60,000 nucleotides of DNA from Strigamia acuminata (taxonomy: Eukaryota; Arthropoda; Chilopoda; Geophilomorpha; Linotaeniidae): contig OX442314.1 of the NCBI GenBank assembly GCA_949358305.1, positions 55,873,369-55,933,368 on the forward strand. The letters are read 5' to 3'. Shown in pieces: positions 30,401-40,558 of the stretch (position 1 is the first letter of the stretch; the number at the start of each line of letters is the position of its first letter). The notes beneath the pieces are model-generated. The model searched no databases. It saw nothing but the letters and a program-made list of their open reading frames with translations, and had not been told where the DNA came from. A program made the position numbers and the translations under genes.

Positions 30401-33400
30401 TATTTAAACCAATGATCACCCAAAGTTGTGACGATGCGGCAAAGACAACCGCAGATCTCGGATAATTACTTTTACACAGGGCCAGGGTTCAGATTAGCGC
30501 AAATCAAATTTGCGCGACCCGTATTTGCGCGATTCAAATTTGCGCCGACCCAAATTTGCGCCGACCCAAATTTGCGCGATTCAAATTTGCACCGACCCAA
30601 ATTTGCGCCGACCCAAATTTGCGCCGACCCAAATTTGCGCGTGGTCAAATTAGCGCGACGCATGCGCAGTACATTTCGTCGCCGCCGCTTTTAGACTGAG
30701 TCCGCCTCTCGTATTCCTAAGAATGCCTAACAAGGGGGGGCTAGCGCCCCCCCTTGACCCCCCGCGAACCTAACCTTACCACTTTTTTTTAAGCAATGCT
30801 CCTTCCATTGAGCAATGGTCGGAAATTATATAAAGGGCAACTGAATGAAGGGCAACAAAATGAAGAAACCCCGCAAAGGGGGTTGAGTGTATCCCAAGGC
30901 GCGCCCTGGCGGTCAGTCGTGACATATGTTGCGCAAATTTGGACCGGCGCAAATTTGGGCCGGCGCAAATTTGGGTCGGCGCAAATTTGAATCGCGCAAA
31001 TTTGGGCCGGCGCAAATTTGAGCCAAAATAAAGACGGCGCAAATTTGGGTCGCGCAAATTTGGTGCTGGCCGTTACACAGGACCAACCGAAGCAGACGAC
31101 AATCAGTCCGATTGTTATGACGACATCTGTTACGCCATGAGAAATAAGAAAGTTAAACCTCTTATTTCACGGCTGAATACATCGACATCTTAAATTATTT
31201 TAGGGCTTTCAAGCCATTTAATTGTATAGTTAATTTCCTTTGTGATTATTGGTTATTTATCGACCTTAAGTTTATATAACTTCATTCGGTTTAATAAATG
31301 TTCTATGTTTTGAGAAACATAAACGCCTCGTTATTTTGCACTTTACTACACTCTGCAGTTTCACTTGATCTAATTGATACATTTCCTATCCCGGGCAGTC
31401 ATCATCACAACAGGAAGTGCGCGGACAGATGGACGAAAAGGCGGACATGACCGTTTCCTTAGACTTTCTAAACATCAGGTTTAGAAGTTTAAAATCCCTG
31501 TCTTTTTTCCCACAGTCCCCTACAAAATCTCAAAAATGTCGCTAAAACGTTTGTGAAATGTGCTGAATAAATTTTTCCGTTGACCTGTCGGGCGTTGCTA
31601 AAAACTGACCAGTTTTGGCTTTTGCCTTTTTCGCTAAAATAAACTAATCCGAAAATTTTGCCCAAATTTGACAAAGTTTTGCACAATAATTTTGGATGTC
31701 TTATTTCATACAGGTCTTGAAAATCTTTCTTACTTGTTGAACATTAACTTTATAAACATGTTTTTGGTGCAGTTCCAAAAAATCTCCTCTGTTAACATAG
31801 TTGATTTGTGAATGATCAATCAATACCTGAAAAATCAGAGAACAAGTGCACCAGTTAGTTAGACTGAATTGAATTTATAAACAGCATTTAACAGCATTTG
31901 CTTTGCCAGTGTGTTGATACAAATGCAGTTATTAAGTGGGTCATATCAGCCAATTGCAAGAGTCGAAATGGATATTGTGGCCTGCTCAAAGTGGATTAAT
32001 TGTTAGTTGAAGCACTCTAATGTGATCTTTACATAAAAGGAACAAGTTATTGGGTCTGTATTCTGTTTACCTTATTTCTTTAATTCTAAAGTTGCATTTT
32101 TGGCAACCGCATGCAATTTTTTAAAAGCTGTCGTGATCCGATTTTAATGATTTACCGGAAATAAAAGGATTAATGAAATAACTATACTTTGTCTCGGCCA
32201 GCACCAAATTTGCGCGACCCAAATTTGCGCTGTCTTCATTTTGGCTCAAATTTTCGCAGACCTAAATTGGCGCAAAGGAGACCAAATTTGCGCAACATAC
32301 GTCACGACTGACCGCCAGGGCACGCCTTGGGATACCCTCAACCCCCTTTGCCGGGTTTCTTCATTTCGTCGTCCTTCATTTTGTTGCCCTTTATTTAATT
32401 TTCGACCATTACTCAATGGAAAGAGAATTGCTTTAAAAAGTGGTAAGGTTAGGTTTGCGGGGGGTCAAGGGAGGGCGCTAGCCCCTCTTGTTAAGCATTC
32501 TTAGGAATACGAGAGGCGGACTCAGCCTAAAAGCGGCGGTGACAAAATGAAGTATGTGGTGTCCCAGGGGGGTGGTTATCCCTCCAGCGGATATCATCCC
32601 TCTGAGTCACTGTGAAAGAGAAGTCGTTCTCCTCGCGTTGGCTCCGCCCCCCCCCCTGGGAAGCACTTGCCCCGAGGGGAATGAGGTGGCCGGTGGCATG
32701 CCCCTATTGGTTGTTCCTGGCCCCTCGCACTGACCCATAAAAGGTGGGATTTCCTGCCTAAAGTCAGAACTTACACAAACGACACCAAGAACACAGCAAC
32801 TATACTTTTTCCACACTCAAAAAGCACCCCCTGAAGCTTGGCTCCCATTGGTCTAGTCTGATCACTCAGAACTGCAGTTGAACTACTGCTATGAGGAAAA
32901 GTAGTTTCCATTGATTTTGAGTCTTTTCCTGAATAATAATGGTTGAAGTGATGTTCTTTTAATGTAATTGTGTAATAGAATATGTTTTCTATTTTGGAAA
33001 AAAGAATTTATGTTGTTTTTAAATGAAATGCATTTATTTCAGTTTTATTGCTTGCTATGTCTGGAGAGTAAACAATTTCCAAACAATAGGAAATCGATTG
33101 CAATGTCTGTACTTCTATTTACATCTGTACAGTATGTCTGTATAATGCATTTCGGGTGTTTTGGGTCTTCTTTTTGTATCAGTAAACAAGTGAAATGGCT
33201 TGGCCAATGGGAGCCAAGCTTTAGGGGGTGCTTTTTGAGTGTGGAAAGAGTATACCTCACCATCAGGCCAACTTCAAATACAAGTTAGGATTGATCGAGG
33301 ATCGCTGAGTAAAGTGCAACAGTAACTCACGAATTTACTTGCGAGCTATTCCCGCAAAATCAGGAAAATAGCCCCTGTGAATTCACATCGAATAACCGCC

Positions 33401-34422
33401 CCACGGTTATTTCACCACCGAAGTGTTCGAGTGTCCTGTAAGGAACCCCCAGTTCCTGGTCAGAGCCTTGAGACGCCCAACTTAACCCCTAGACAACAGG
33501 CAAAGATAGAAGACTCGAAAGAGCATTCCACCATGTCCGTGAACGACGAATCCGTGACGAATTAACTACAACTTGAGACGCCACAAAACATGGGTAGGGA
33601 CTTCATTCTGCCAATAGTGCGCAGATACACAATGAGAGGATTTACGCCTGTATAAATTATTTCACATATCCCTACCTCAACTTTGTCGCATTTTGCTGGG
33701 AATTTTAGTTTGATCACCATCTTGTAATTTAAATTTCCATATGGGAACCGCAAACCTAAATGAAAATGAATTCACAAATAATGAATGTGTATAAGATTTT
33801 TTTTTATTTTTTTACTTACGATTTGAAACTTGAGCAGTAGGGTAAGAAATAGTATCACAATTTTGAATTGTCAGATTAACGCGTGATTTTCCCTAGAAGG
33901 AATTGCTCAATTATTGGTAAATAACATGAAAGAGAAATGGAGCTTTACCATTGCATAGTGCGCATCAGTTATGTAACTAGGTACACTCAGATATTTCACA
34001 ATGTCGATAAGATTACAATCTTCAGGGTAAGGATAAAGGTTACAGTCTTCGACTGTGTTCTTACTGCCAGGCAATTTTGTTAACACATTGTTAAGTTCCT
34101 GTGTTGTAGGTGGGGTAATATAAGCATTTGGGAATAGACCATGGGTTGTTCCAACGAAGTATGCATCAGTTGCAGTTGGCTCATCCAGGTAATGCAATAT
34201 TCGATCTGCAGTTTGGTACACACACATTGCAACATTGGTAATGAGTAATGTGATAAATAGATAAGATGTGTATTTCTTTTTTATTGAAATGTTTTTCAGT
34301 GATTGGACGAATTCCGGTGTCTCTAATTGCTCTGCCATGACGGTGCCAACAATGCGTTGCAATTTTCTTTGCCTGAGTTGTTGAATTCGGCCAAACGTTC
34401 GATGTGATTGGTTGTTGTCCAT
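26729..34422 (-). CDS. DEG/ENaC (pickpocket-like) sodium channel, five-exon gene
   Basis: Exons by my reading: 34422-33949, 33892-33820, 33755-33676, 27946-27858 and 27494-26729. Their lengths (474, 73, 80, 89, 766) sum to 494 codons including the stop. Every junction has an AG acceptor and GT donor, and the phases agree (0, 1, 0, 2). The protein has 493 residues, typical for the family. The first membrane segment is at about 53-75, then an extracellular part with cysteines (exons 2-5), including a C-x-C-x3-C cluster (CECLRVC), then the second membrane segment at about 318-345 with the GGNIGLYFGMS signature and GxS filter (333-335), and a ~150-residue cytoplasmic tail. The extracellular domain is shorter than in mammalian ENaC. 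A GTAAGT just before the stop (26743-26738) could instead splice to a further exon. Intron 3 is about 5.7 kb and full of transposons. Confidence 0.8.
27858..27946 (-). CDS. Channel gene exon 4 (cysteine-rich)
   Basis: An 89-nt exon after a strong TTTTTTTTCAG acceptor, ending at CAG/GTATAT. It encodes four closely spaced cysteines (NPCNDNLKRCLLHC ... STC), fitting the cysteine-rich extracellular part of DEG/ENaC proteins. The split codon is completed by the first base of exon 5. Confidence 0.7.
27947..30425. other. Intron 3 of the channel gene, distal part, repeat remnants
   Basis: No exon was recognised. Two related ~90-bp segments containing CCAGATGGCGCTCCGG (about 28533) and CCAGGTGGCGCTG (about 28930), each followed by a TTTGCCG.AATT.GCTTTTTT motif, are diverged copies of one repeat; GATAGATGGCGCTATTT at 29214 may be a third. 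A (CAAATTT)n microsatellite lies at 28685-28715. A ~64-bp duplication with ACATTCCGTTGTAGGAGTGC occurs at 29739 and 29803, and a ~98-bp duplication with CATTGATTAAATTCTGGGCT at about 29902 and 30001. Confidence 0.5.
30427..31412 (+). repeat. Possible solo LTR carrying a nested TIR element
   Basis: The stretch from TGTGACGATGCGG (30427) to CATCATCACAACA (31412), minus the TIR element at 30480-31071, would be a ~390-bp TG...CA unit. It has an AATAAATGTTC polyadenylation-like signal near 31292. There is no second copy or confirmed target duplication, so this is tentative. Confidence 0.3.
30480..31071. mobile_element. TIR element with AAATTTGCGC repeats (copy 1)
   Basis: The ends GGCCAGGGTTCAGATTAGCG and its imperfect inverse (GCGCAAATTTGGTGCTGGCC) are flanked by an 8-9-bp duplication (TTACACAG at 30472-30479 and 31073-31080), as in hAT or Mutator-like elements. 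Both sub-terminal regions are arrays of CAAATTTGCGC(C/G)GACC-type units in opposite orientation. The centre has a CTAGCGCCCCCCCTTGACCC stretch. There is no transposase. The host sequence reads through cleanly once the element is removed. Confidence 0.8.
31413..32195. other. AT-rich intron sequence, nothing recognised
   Basis: No exon, RNA gene or element end is supported here. Confidence 0.35.
32196..32554. mobile_element. Inverted, truncated copy 2 of the AAATTTGCGC element
   Basis: It begins GGCCAGCACCAAATTTGCGC and follows the reverse complement of 30680-31071 in order, including GCCAGGGCACGCCTTGGG, AAGGTTAGGTTTGCGGG and CGAGAGGCGGACTCAGCC. It stops at the boundary of an LTR (32555), so the LTR insertion or a later deletion removed its other end. 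The two copies are in opposite orientation about 1.1 kb apart. Confidence 0.8.
32555..33582 (+). repeat. Diverged, truncated gypsy-1-type LTR in opposite orientation
   Basis: It starts TGTGGTGTCCC and follows the gypsy-1 LTR (element strand) in order: GGCTCCGCC, the CCCCGAGG region, ACACAAACGACACCAAGAAC, AGGATTGATCGAGGAT, GACAACAGGCAAAGATAGAAG, and the end of similarity at ACTTGAGACGCC. The last ~255 bp of the LTR are missing. It lies in intron 3 of the channel gene, and a MITE at 32803-33252 splits it. Confidence 0.85.
32803..33252. mobile_element. TA-flanked TIR element inside the LTR
   Basis: TACTTTTTCCACACTCAAAA starts at 32803, and the arm continues for ~46 bp through AAGCTTGGCTCCCATTGG. 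The inverse arm ends GAGTGTGGAAAGAGTA at 33252. TA precedes and follows it (32801-32802, 33253-33254). Excising it with one TA restores the GCAACTACCTCACC seen in gypsy-1. The 450-bp element has no ORF and is Tc1/mariner-like. Confidence 0.9.
33676..33755 (-). CDS. Channel gene exon 3
   Basis: An 80-nt exon after a CATTTAG acceptor, ending at a GTAGGG donor. In the inherited frame it encodes LRFPYGNLNYKMVIKLKF followed by a Cys-containing stretch, and it ends between codons. The two other frames contain stops or mismatch the next exon's phase. A truncated LTR lies about 95 bp downstream. Confidence 0.65.
33820..33892 (-). CDS. Channel gene exon 2
   Basis: A 73-nt exon between a CTTCTAG acceptor and a GTAAGT donor. 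It is open only in the frame delivered by exon 1 and carries one cysteine (LTIQNCDTISYP). It ends one base into a codon, as exon 3 needs. Confidence 0.65.
33949..34422 (-). CDS. Channel gene exon 1 (N-terminus and first membrane segment)
   Basis: It starts at an ATG at 34422 and ends at a GTAAAG donor after 158 codons. It encodes a basic cytoplasmic N-terminus, a hydrophobic segment (SYLFITLLITNVAMCVY) and the start of the extracellular domain with LHYLDEPTATDAY, comparable to the YL..P..T motif that follows the first membrane segment in pickpocket channels. Confidence 0.7.
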
Positions 34423-35592
34423 TTTGTATAGACGACGTTAACTAGAATAGAATAATAATCTGCGGTTTAAATACTAGAATGTTTGATTACTTATTTCTCA
34501 CAAACTTTTTGTAAAAGGGGATCTGGACGGGCAGCGTAATGATAAACTAGGGAGTAATTTGGACACAATGAAAGCTAAAACAGATAAGAAACTGGGTGAG
34601 CATTTCTTGTTGTTGGATAATTGGTAAATTACGTGTGCATTACTCTTTCCTTGTTGTCATTGTAAAAAGCATACACGCTTGATGTATTTTTGCGTACGAC
34701 ACTCTCCCTTTGCCATATTGTTTTTAATGCGAGTAAGCATACTTTTTCTCCTTGCTGGTGACGTCCTTCTTTATTCCTGTCACAGTTGTTGCAATTAAAA
34801 TACTTAATGATACGATCATATCTGCTTGAATGCGATTAAGATAATTAAGTACAAGGTTTATTTTGTAAGAGAATTTATCACTATACAAAGTCAACCAGAC
34901 CATTCAAATGTGAATGTCTTCCATTATGTTGTGTTTAAAATACCCGTAAAAGATGGCGCCATTAGCAAGATTACAGATGAGAGATTAAAATTCTTGACAT
35001 TGACACCAAAGTAATTTGTCAGAGAAGAGAGAAAACCAATTGGATCTGAAGTGTGGTTTATCATATTTATAACGGTACCTTGGCCGGCTGAAAATGATGT
35101 TTGAAATTTTGACATTTGAAAGTTCTTGGTTAATTTCCTCTAAATTTTGGCTGAAATAACACACGGTCTTTTCTCCCGAAGATTTTTGGGGAAGAATCCA
35201 CTCCGAAATAGTAATGTTTCAATTGCAATTGTTTTATTGGATTTAAATTTAGTAGGGTTACTAAGATCAAGCTATGTGTACACCGGGTGTTCTGGGAGAA
35301 CGAGACAGACAGACACAGTAGGAACAAGTGCGCCATACTTGTTTAACTGGCAGTGTCATACTGTAGTTTGTGATAGTGGTTGCGTTATCACCGGGGCGTG
35401 TAATATTGGTGATTGAAGAGGCACTTGTAATGGGACTTGCACAAGTTGCATTGGAACCATTGCATCACCATCCGAGTCATTAGCACTTTCCACGATATCT
35501 AGATACTCAAAACCCGATGATGTTTGTTCTTCCTTGCCTCCCTCGTTCCAATATATATCTTTGCTTACAGAGACATGTTTGGATGTGAAAGT
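34423..35592. other. Upstream region of the channel gene, no further gene seen
   Basis: AT-rich sequence upstream of exon 1. The segment at 35255-35340 (AGATCAAGCTATGTGTACAC ... GGAACAAGTGCGCCA) is related to 38390-38470 and may be LTR-derived debris accompanying the copia fragment next to it. No promoter was recognised. Confidence 0.35.
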
Positions 35593-36075
35593 CTAGTTGC
35601 TAATGGGGTCCCATATTCTATATGCTTTAGTTTCAGTGCTATAACCCGCAAGGACACCACACCATGCCCTCTCATCCAGTTTACTTTTCCTCATTTGACG
35701 GTATTTGTTCACGTAGTTGACCAAGTCATCTACGTAAACTCTCAAGATAACTACCCCTTGTTCGCCTTTGTATAAGTAAAAGCATGGGTCATCCGGTAAC
35801 CTTGCGAATCCACGTTTGTTAAAACTTCGTGCAGCTTCTCGTTCCAACAACTTCCAGCATGTTTCGTACCATAAAGACTTTTTACAACTTTGCATACGTA
35901 GTTATTCCATCCTATCTAATTCTTTTGATTGCTTCATAAATATCCTCTCTTTCAGCAAGTATGTTGTTTGAACGTCGTATTCATCTACCAACAGGTTCTG
36001 TTTAGCTACCATGTCCAGTAATATTCTTAGCGATTCTATTCGCACTACCAGCAAAAGTTTGATCACCACAGACAG
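35593..36075 (-). pseudogene. Rearranged Ty1/copia pol fragment
   Basis: Minus-strand translation from about 36070 shows copia RT marks in order: VRIESLRILLD, DEYDVQTTYLL, FMKQSKEL, an in-frame stop, then SCKKSLWYE (cognate of the KKSLYGL motif), DDPCFYLYKGE and LRVYVDDLV, the RT active site. It then passes directly into KLDERAWCGVLAGYS and KAYRIWDP, which belong to the end of the integrase region and normally lie upstream of RT. The domain order is therefore scrambled by rearrangement. There are no intact ends. Confidence 0.7.
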
Positions 36076-36252
36076 CAGCAAGCTTCACCATCATTGGCGG
36101 GAAATTGTACAAAAAAATTTACAGGGCTCAAGTAAGTATAGGGTTTAACAAATATCATGACAAGAGGGAGTTATTTTCGGTTGCAAGGAAATATTGTATT
36201 TTATCGATTAAGAGTCGCCCTCGAATAGTAGCCGCGGCTAAGACACCAAGAG

Positions 36253-36369
36253 TACCGTATTTTTGCAAAAGTACGGTATTGTTTCCATATTTAACCTCAC
36301 GAACGATGAAAGTATGCTTCGTTCGTGACGTTCAGACTTTGTTTGTTACATTAAACAAATGTAACAAAC
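36253..36369. other. Three consecutive perfect hairpins
   Basis: Stem 1 is TACCGTA (36253-36259) with TACGGTA (36272-36278). Stem 2 is TCACGAACGA (36297-36306) with TCGTTCGTGA (36319-36328). Stem 3 is GTTTGTTACATT (36341-36352) with AATGTAACAAAC (36358-36369). All are perfect and evenly spaced, with loops of 12, 12 and 5 nt. I know no element end or RNA with this layout. Confidence 0.7.
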
Positions 36370-36379
36370 TAAAAGCCGA

Positions 36380-38530
36380 AATTGTAATTGGTGACAAAAA
36401 TGGCAATTTTGAATACGGTATATGCTCTAGCAAGATTACTGGATTAACCACTGCCCCAATAGGGACATTGGTCTCCAGAATCCCTCCTTTCTCTGAAGAC
36501 AGGATCTGAATGCTCAGAACACTTTCCTCATTACTGGAACTCCAGGTTTTCAACAGGAACTGGATACACAGGACCTAGCTCTCTTTTAGGAAAGAACAGG
36601 AACTTGATAGCCAAGACACATTTGGATTAAGTCTTTTGACTAAATCCGAATAGGGTCTGAACTTTGTGCAGGTGTGTGCGGTGTCATAATCCCTCGCTCT
36701 AATTTTGTGATAAATTCTCAAATATCATCATAAAATAAATAAAACTTAAATAAAACTTAAATATTACTTAAATAAATATGGTGGGTGGTCTGACCTACTA
36801 ATGGACAGAAGGGAGTTGAGTGGTGCGAGGAGTAGAGAGAGAGGGAGTGTTTGTGGTAGCCAGCGAGAGCAGTCATTCTCTGTAATGTTCCATCCTCCTC
36901 CCTGTTCACCACTGCGACGCTCAGTGGTGTGATGTTGGTTCCACCACAGCCTCCATGAGCGGCCACATGGGCCGAGGTTATTACGACAAAATAGTAAAGC
37001 CTAACGACTTTTTCACCCATGGGGATAACTTCTCTGTTGGTTGCTGTGTGGCGTGTCCAAGAGGCACAACCAGCATGTGCGTTAAACAAGGGAACTCCTA
37101 CCCTTAGACAACAGATTACAGGTCACCAATTTTCCAATTCTTGTGAACTTTTAAGATGTTAATTTTTTTGATTAGTTTTCTGTACTTACAGTTTGAAGTT
37201 GCGATTATTGGAATTGCGGCACTTGATCTGTTCGTATTGCCACTGCAATGCAGTATATTGATGTTGTGTCTGTTGAAAGAGTAATTTAAAATTAATGACA
37301 ACTTAAATAATTTAACACAGAGACATGAGGTGCTATAATTGCATACTTAATTATAAGTAATCATCAGTTGAATGTCAGAAAACCAACCATTAAAATGTTT
37401 TGAATGTTTGTCAGACAAAATAATGATGTTTAATAACTATGTTCACATTTCTTCTCCGAACATGTTGTTGAAAATTTTTATTGACAGTTTTGGTGTCAAA
37501 ACATAAAACGAATAGTGAACCAACTAATATTTGCAAATACCTTTTATTGTTTTAGGAAGCAAATGAATTTCAGATATCTGTTGATTTTTTTTATATTTTT
37601 GAGGTTGCTGATGTATTTAAATCAGTTTTTAATGCTTTCACGTGCAGCAAATTTTTTTTTTTACTTTACTCTTGTGTAAGCAATGTGATGATGTCGATCG
37701 CTTTCGCAATATTTCTCAATTGATTCCATCCCTAACTAGTCTAATAATTGAAACCGATGTTGCCATTGGCCAGCTCTGACTGAACCCAACTATATCAAGA
37801 AAATCACATTTATTTCATGACTCCATGACAAGTGCAATTAAATTGACATGTTTGATACTTAATTATTGGCGTCTGTGTACTTTAACTGATGTCTACAGTC
37901 TAATGGTGGGATGATTATTCATTCAAAATTTATAATTTGCAATAGAATAAATTATTTCGCACATGAAATAACCATTTTTTAATTTAGACCGTTCATTTTT
38001 TAACTTATAATGTCATTTTGAACAGGACTGTGCTTAATGTGGCACACAGAAAGGACAAACACTGTCGACTACCACGAAAGAAAAAAAGTACAGCACGCGC
38101 TTACAAAGCCCTCAGTGGTTGCTGCCATTTTTGCACTTTGATCGAGGGATCCATCTTTATTTCACCACTTTTTATAAGTTCAGGGCCATAGGTGCATCCT
38201 GATAATGCTCGTTTGTGAGCGCCACATCCTGCACACCTACACCTGCAGGCCTGGTTTTAGTGCTGGTTGGCTTTGCACAAGAAAACATGGTTAACAGGCA
38301 GTTAACATGTATTTGCGAATGCACGTTTGTGGATTGTAATCACAAAATATCACTCTGTGGTTTAGGTTTTTTCTTACTTTTATTGGAGTAACTGGAATCA
38401 AGCTGTGTGTCCACCTTGTGTCTAGGAAGAACAAGAAACACGGTCAGAGTGGAAACAAGTGCGCGCCACAGATGTCGATAACTAGTTGGGAAGTGCGAGC
38501 ATTCGTTATTACAAGAGATGTGAGATGTGA
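36380..38530. other. Spacer with copia-like debris, no intact gene
   Basis: Bases 36332-36553 on the minus strand may continue the copia debris. GAGAGAGAGGGAG purine runs lie near 36835. An exon-like 80-nt interval (37269-37190, AACAG acceptor and GTAAGT donor) has no frame I can connect to a gene. The rest is AT-rich with no recognisable feature. Confidence 0.35.
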
Positions 38531-38534
38531 TTAA

Positions 38535-38835
38535 AATTGCATTGCTTTTAGATTGGAAATTTGATAGAAAAATTATTTGACTTGTGTTGCTTATAGATTG
38601 AAAATTTATATGAAAAATTAATTGACTTGCGTTTGCTTTTAGATTAGAAATTTGATAGAAAATTTAATTGGCTTCTGTTGCTTTTAGATTGGAAATTTGG
38701 AACAAAAAATAATTGACTTGCATTGCTTTTAGATTAGAAATTTGATATAAAAATCAATTGACTTACGTACATTGCTTTTTTTTTTAGAAATTTGAGACAA
38801 AAATTAATTGACTTGTAGATTAAAAATGTATATAA
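38535..38835. repeat. ~50-60-bp tandem repeat, about 5-6 units
   Basis: TTGCTTTTAGATTGGAAATT-type text followed by TGATAGAAAAATTAATTGAC recurs about every 50-60 bp, ending in a degenerate unit near 38815. Confidence 0.75.
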
Positions 38836-39506
38836 AAATGTACTATTTTCTATATTATTTTCTATTTACCGGTAATTTATTTATTTGGATTTACATTTTT
38901 TGGATTCAATGTTAAATTTGAAAATAATTTGATAATTTTTACTTATTTCTAAATTTATATTTATAGATATAAAATCTGAAAATGCCACTGATAAATAATA
39001 ATAAAATAAATTCGTCGATTTCGTGTGGAAAATATCGCACCCAGGGCCTTTCCTATCCATTATTTATTTTGCCCTAACCGCAGGAGCGCCACTGGTTAGG
39101 GTTTAATTAATTAATCGGGATTTGGGCGTGTTGAAACTGACGGTTTCCAAAAGCAACCAATTTAGTTGCGCATTTTAACCACCGTGGCGGAGGTGTATGA
39201 AGTGTTTGATGGATTTATAGTGATTGATGGCGTTGGATTAATGAAGGACAAACTCAGGACTTGACCATCACCTTGGTGGCTATTTGCATAAGTGCTTTAA
39301 TCTTTAAGGTACACACAGGTGGCGCTGCAAAGGGCAGCGTCACAAAATGTCAAAACAAGTATGGAGTACAATACACTCCATCATCCCCTCAATTGGGTGA
39401 CAACAAGGGAAAACAATTATAATATTGCAGTTAGAATAAAACATGAAATGTAATTAAAACAATACAACAATTGAGTTCTGACAAGAAATACAAGATGTGA
39501 CTTGAA

Positions 39507-39917
39507 CTATTCTGGGAAACCGTAAAATTGGGTTGGCTTGCGGTTTCTCCTGTATCTGCGTCTGCGCGCTGGTGGAGCAGGAATCGCTGGTTGAGTCAAT
39601 GGGCGCAGAATAGGAATCGCAACCGGAACGGGAGCAATGGGTTGGGCTGGAATAACCGCAGTTGAAGTAGGTGCTTGAGCTGGGGCTGTAGCCTGGGTTG
39701 CTGCTGTTCGCGCGGCTGGCGACTGTGCAGTTTGTGGCAAATCTTGTAGCCAAACGAACGGAAAGCTGCAAGAACTTTCCCCCTCAATTGGGAGCGGGCG
39801 CCCAATTATAACGCGCTTACGCATTTGGTCCACGTGTCTGGACCACTTTACAGCGTTGGCAACCTCTACCGTGTACGTGGTCGACGAGTTCCTGCAAAAA
39901 CGGTGCCTGGAACCCAC
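39507..39917 (-). pseudogene. gypsy-2 integrase C-terminal region
   Basis: The frame contains KWSRHVDQMRKRV, typical of the segment after the gypsy integrase core, then a long Ala/Pro/Gln-rich tail ending in a basic ARRRRYRRNRKP stretch. It is out of frame with the integrase core at 39866-40558, so a frameshift lies near 39,900. Confidence 0.75.
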
Positions 39918-40558
39918 TTGTCATCGTGACGGTAGTCTCGAACGTAGACTGGGTCGCCAACCTCAAAACTCCTTGCTTTGTCCATGATTGTGATGTCGGG
40001 CAACAAACGAGGGTTGAGCAGATGCAATCTGGTGCGCAACTGGCGCTGCAAAAAAATTTTAGCTGGTGACTTTTGTGTCGTCACGTGCGAGGACGAGCGA
40101 TACGAAAACAGGAAACGGTTTAAGGCTTCTGCAAGTAAAAGATTTTGTTTGATTAATTTCTCCAACTGATGCTTGAAGGTCTTGACGAATCCCTCGACCG
40201 CTTCGTTTGTGGCTGGGTGGTATGGTGGCGAAAACGTGTGTCGGACGCTATTCCCGGCCAAAAATTCGCGAAAACATGCTGCAGTAAACTGTGGTCCGTT
40301 GTCCGAATGCACGTGGATTGGCAAGCCGTGTTGTTCAAACCAATCCTGGAGAACGGCAATTGTTGCAGCAGTTGTGGTGGACGACATGGCGCGAACTTCG
40401 CACCATTTCGACTTCGCGTCCACGGCCAGTAGGAACGACTTTCCCAGGAATGGCCCTTCAAAATTGATGTGGACGCGGCCCATACCTCGTCCGGTATCGG
40501 CCATCGGGTGGTGGACGAGCGAGGAGGAGCTGGGAGTGCTCGTTGGCAGGCGTCGCAT
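39866..40558 (-). pseudogene. gypsy-2 integrase core
   Basis: It shows VHINFEGPFLGKSF, HVHSDNGPQFTAACF and NEAVEGFVKTFKHQ, the three catalytic blocks of a gypsy integrase. The first aspartate is Asn (AAT at 40463-40465); the second Asp and the Glu are present. It is shifted in frame relative to the upstream zinc domain near 40,520. Confidence 0.85.

Noticed and set aside
36105-36509. A 134-codon plus-strand gene
   Set aside because: It runs through three perfect hairpins and antisense copia debris and shows no domain.
37190-37269. An 80-nt exon of another DEG/ENaC gene
   Set aside because: It has an acceptor and a GTAAGT donor, but the frame matching the known 80-nt exon contains a stop and the other frames show no family motif.
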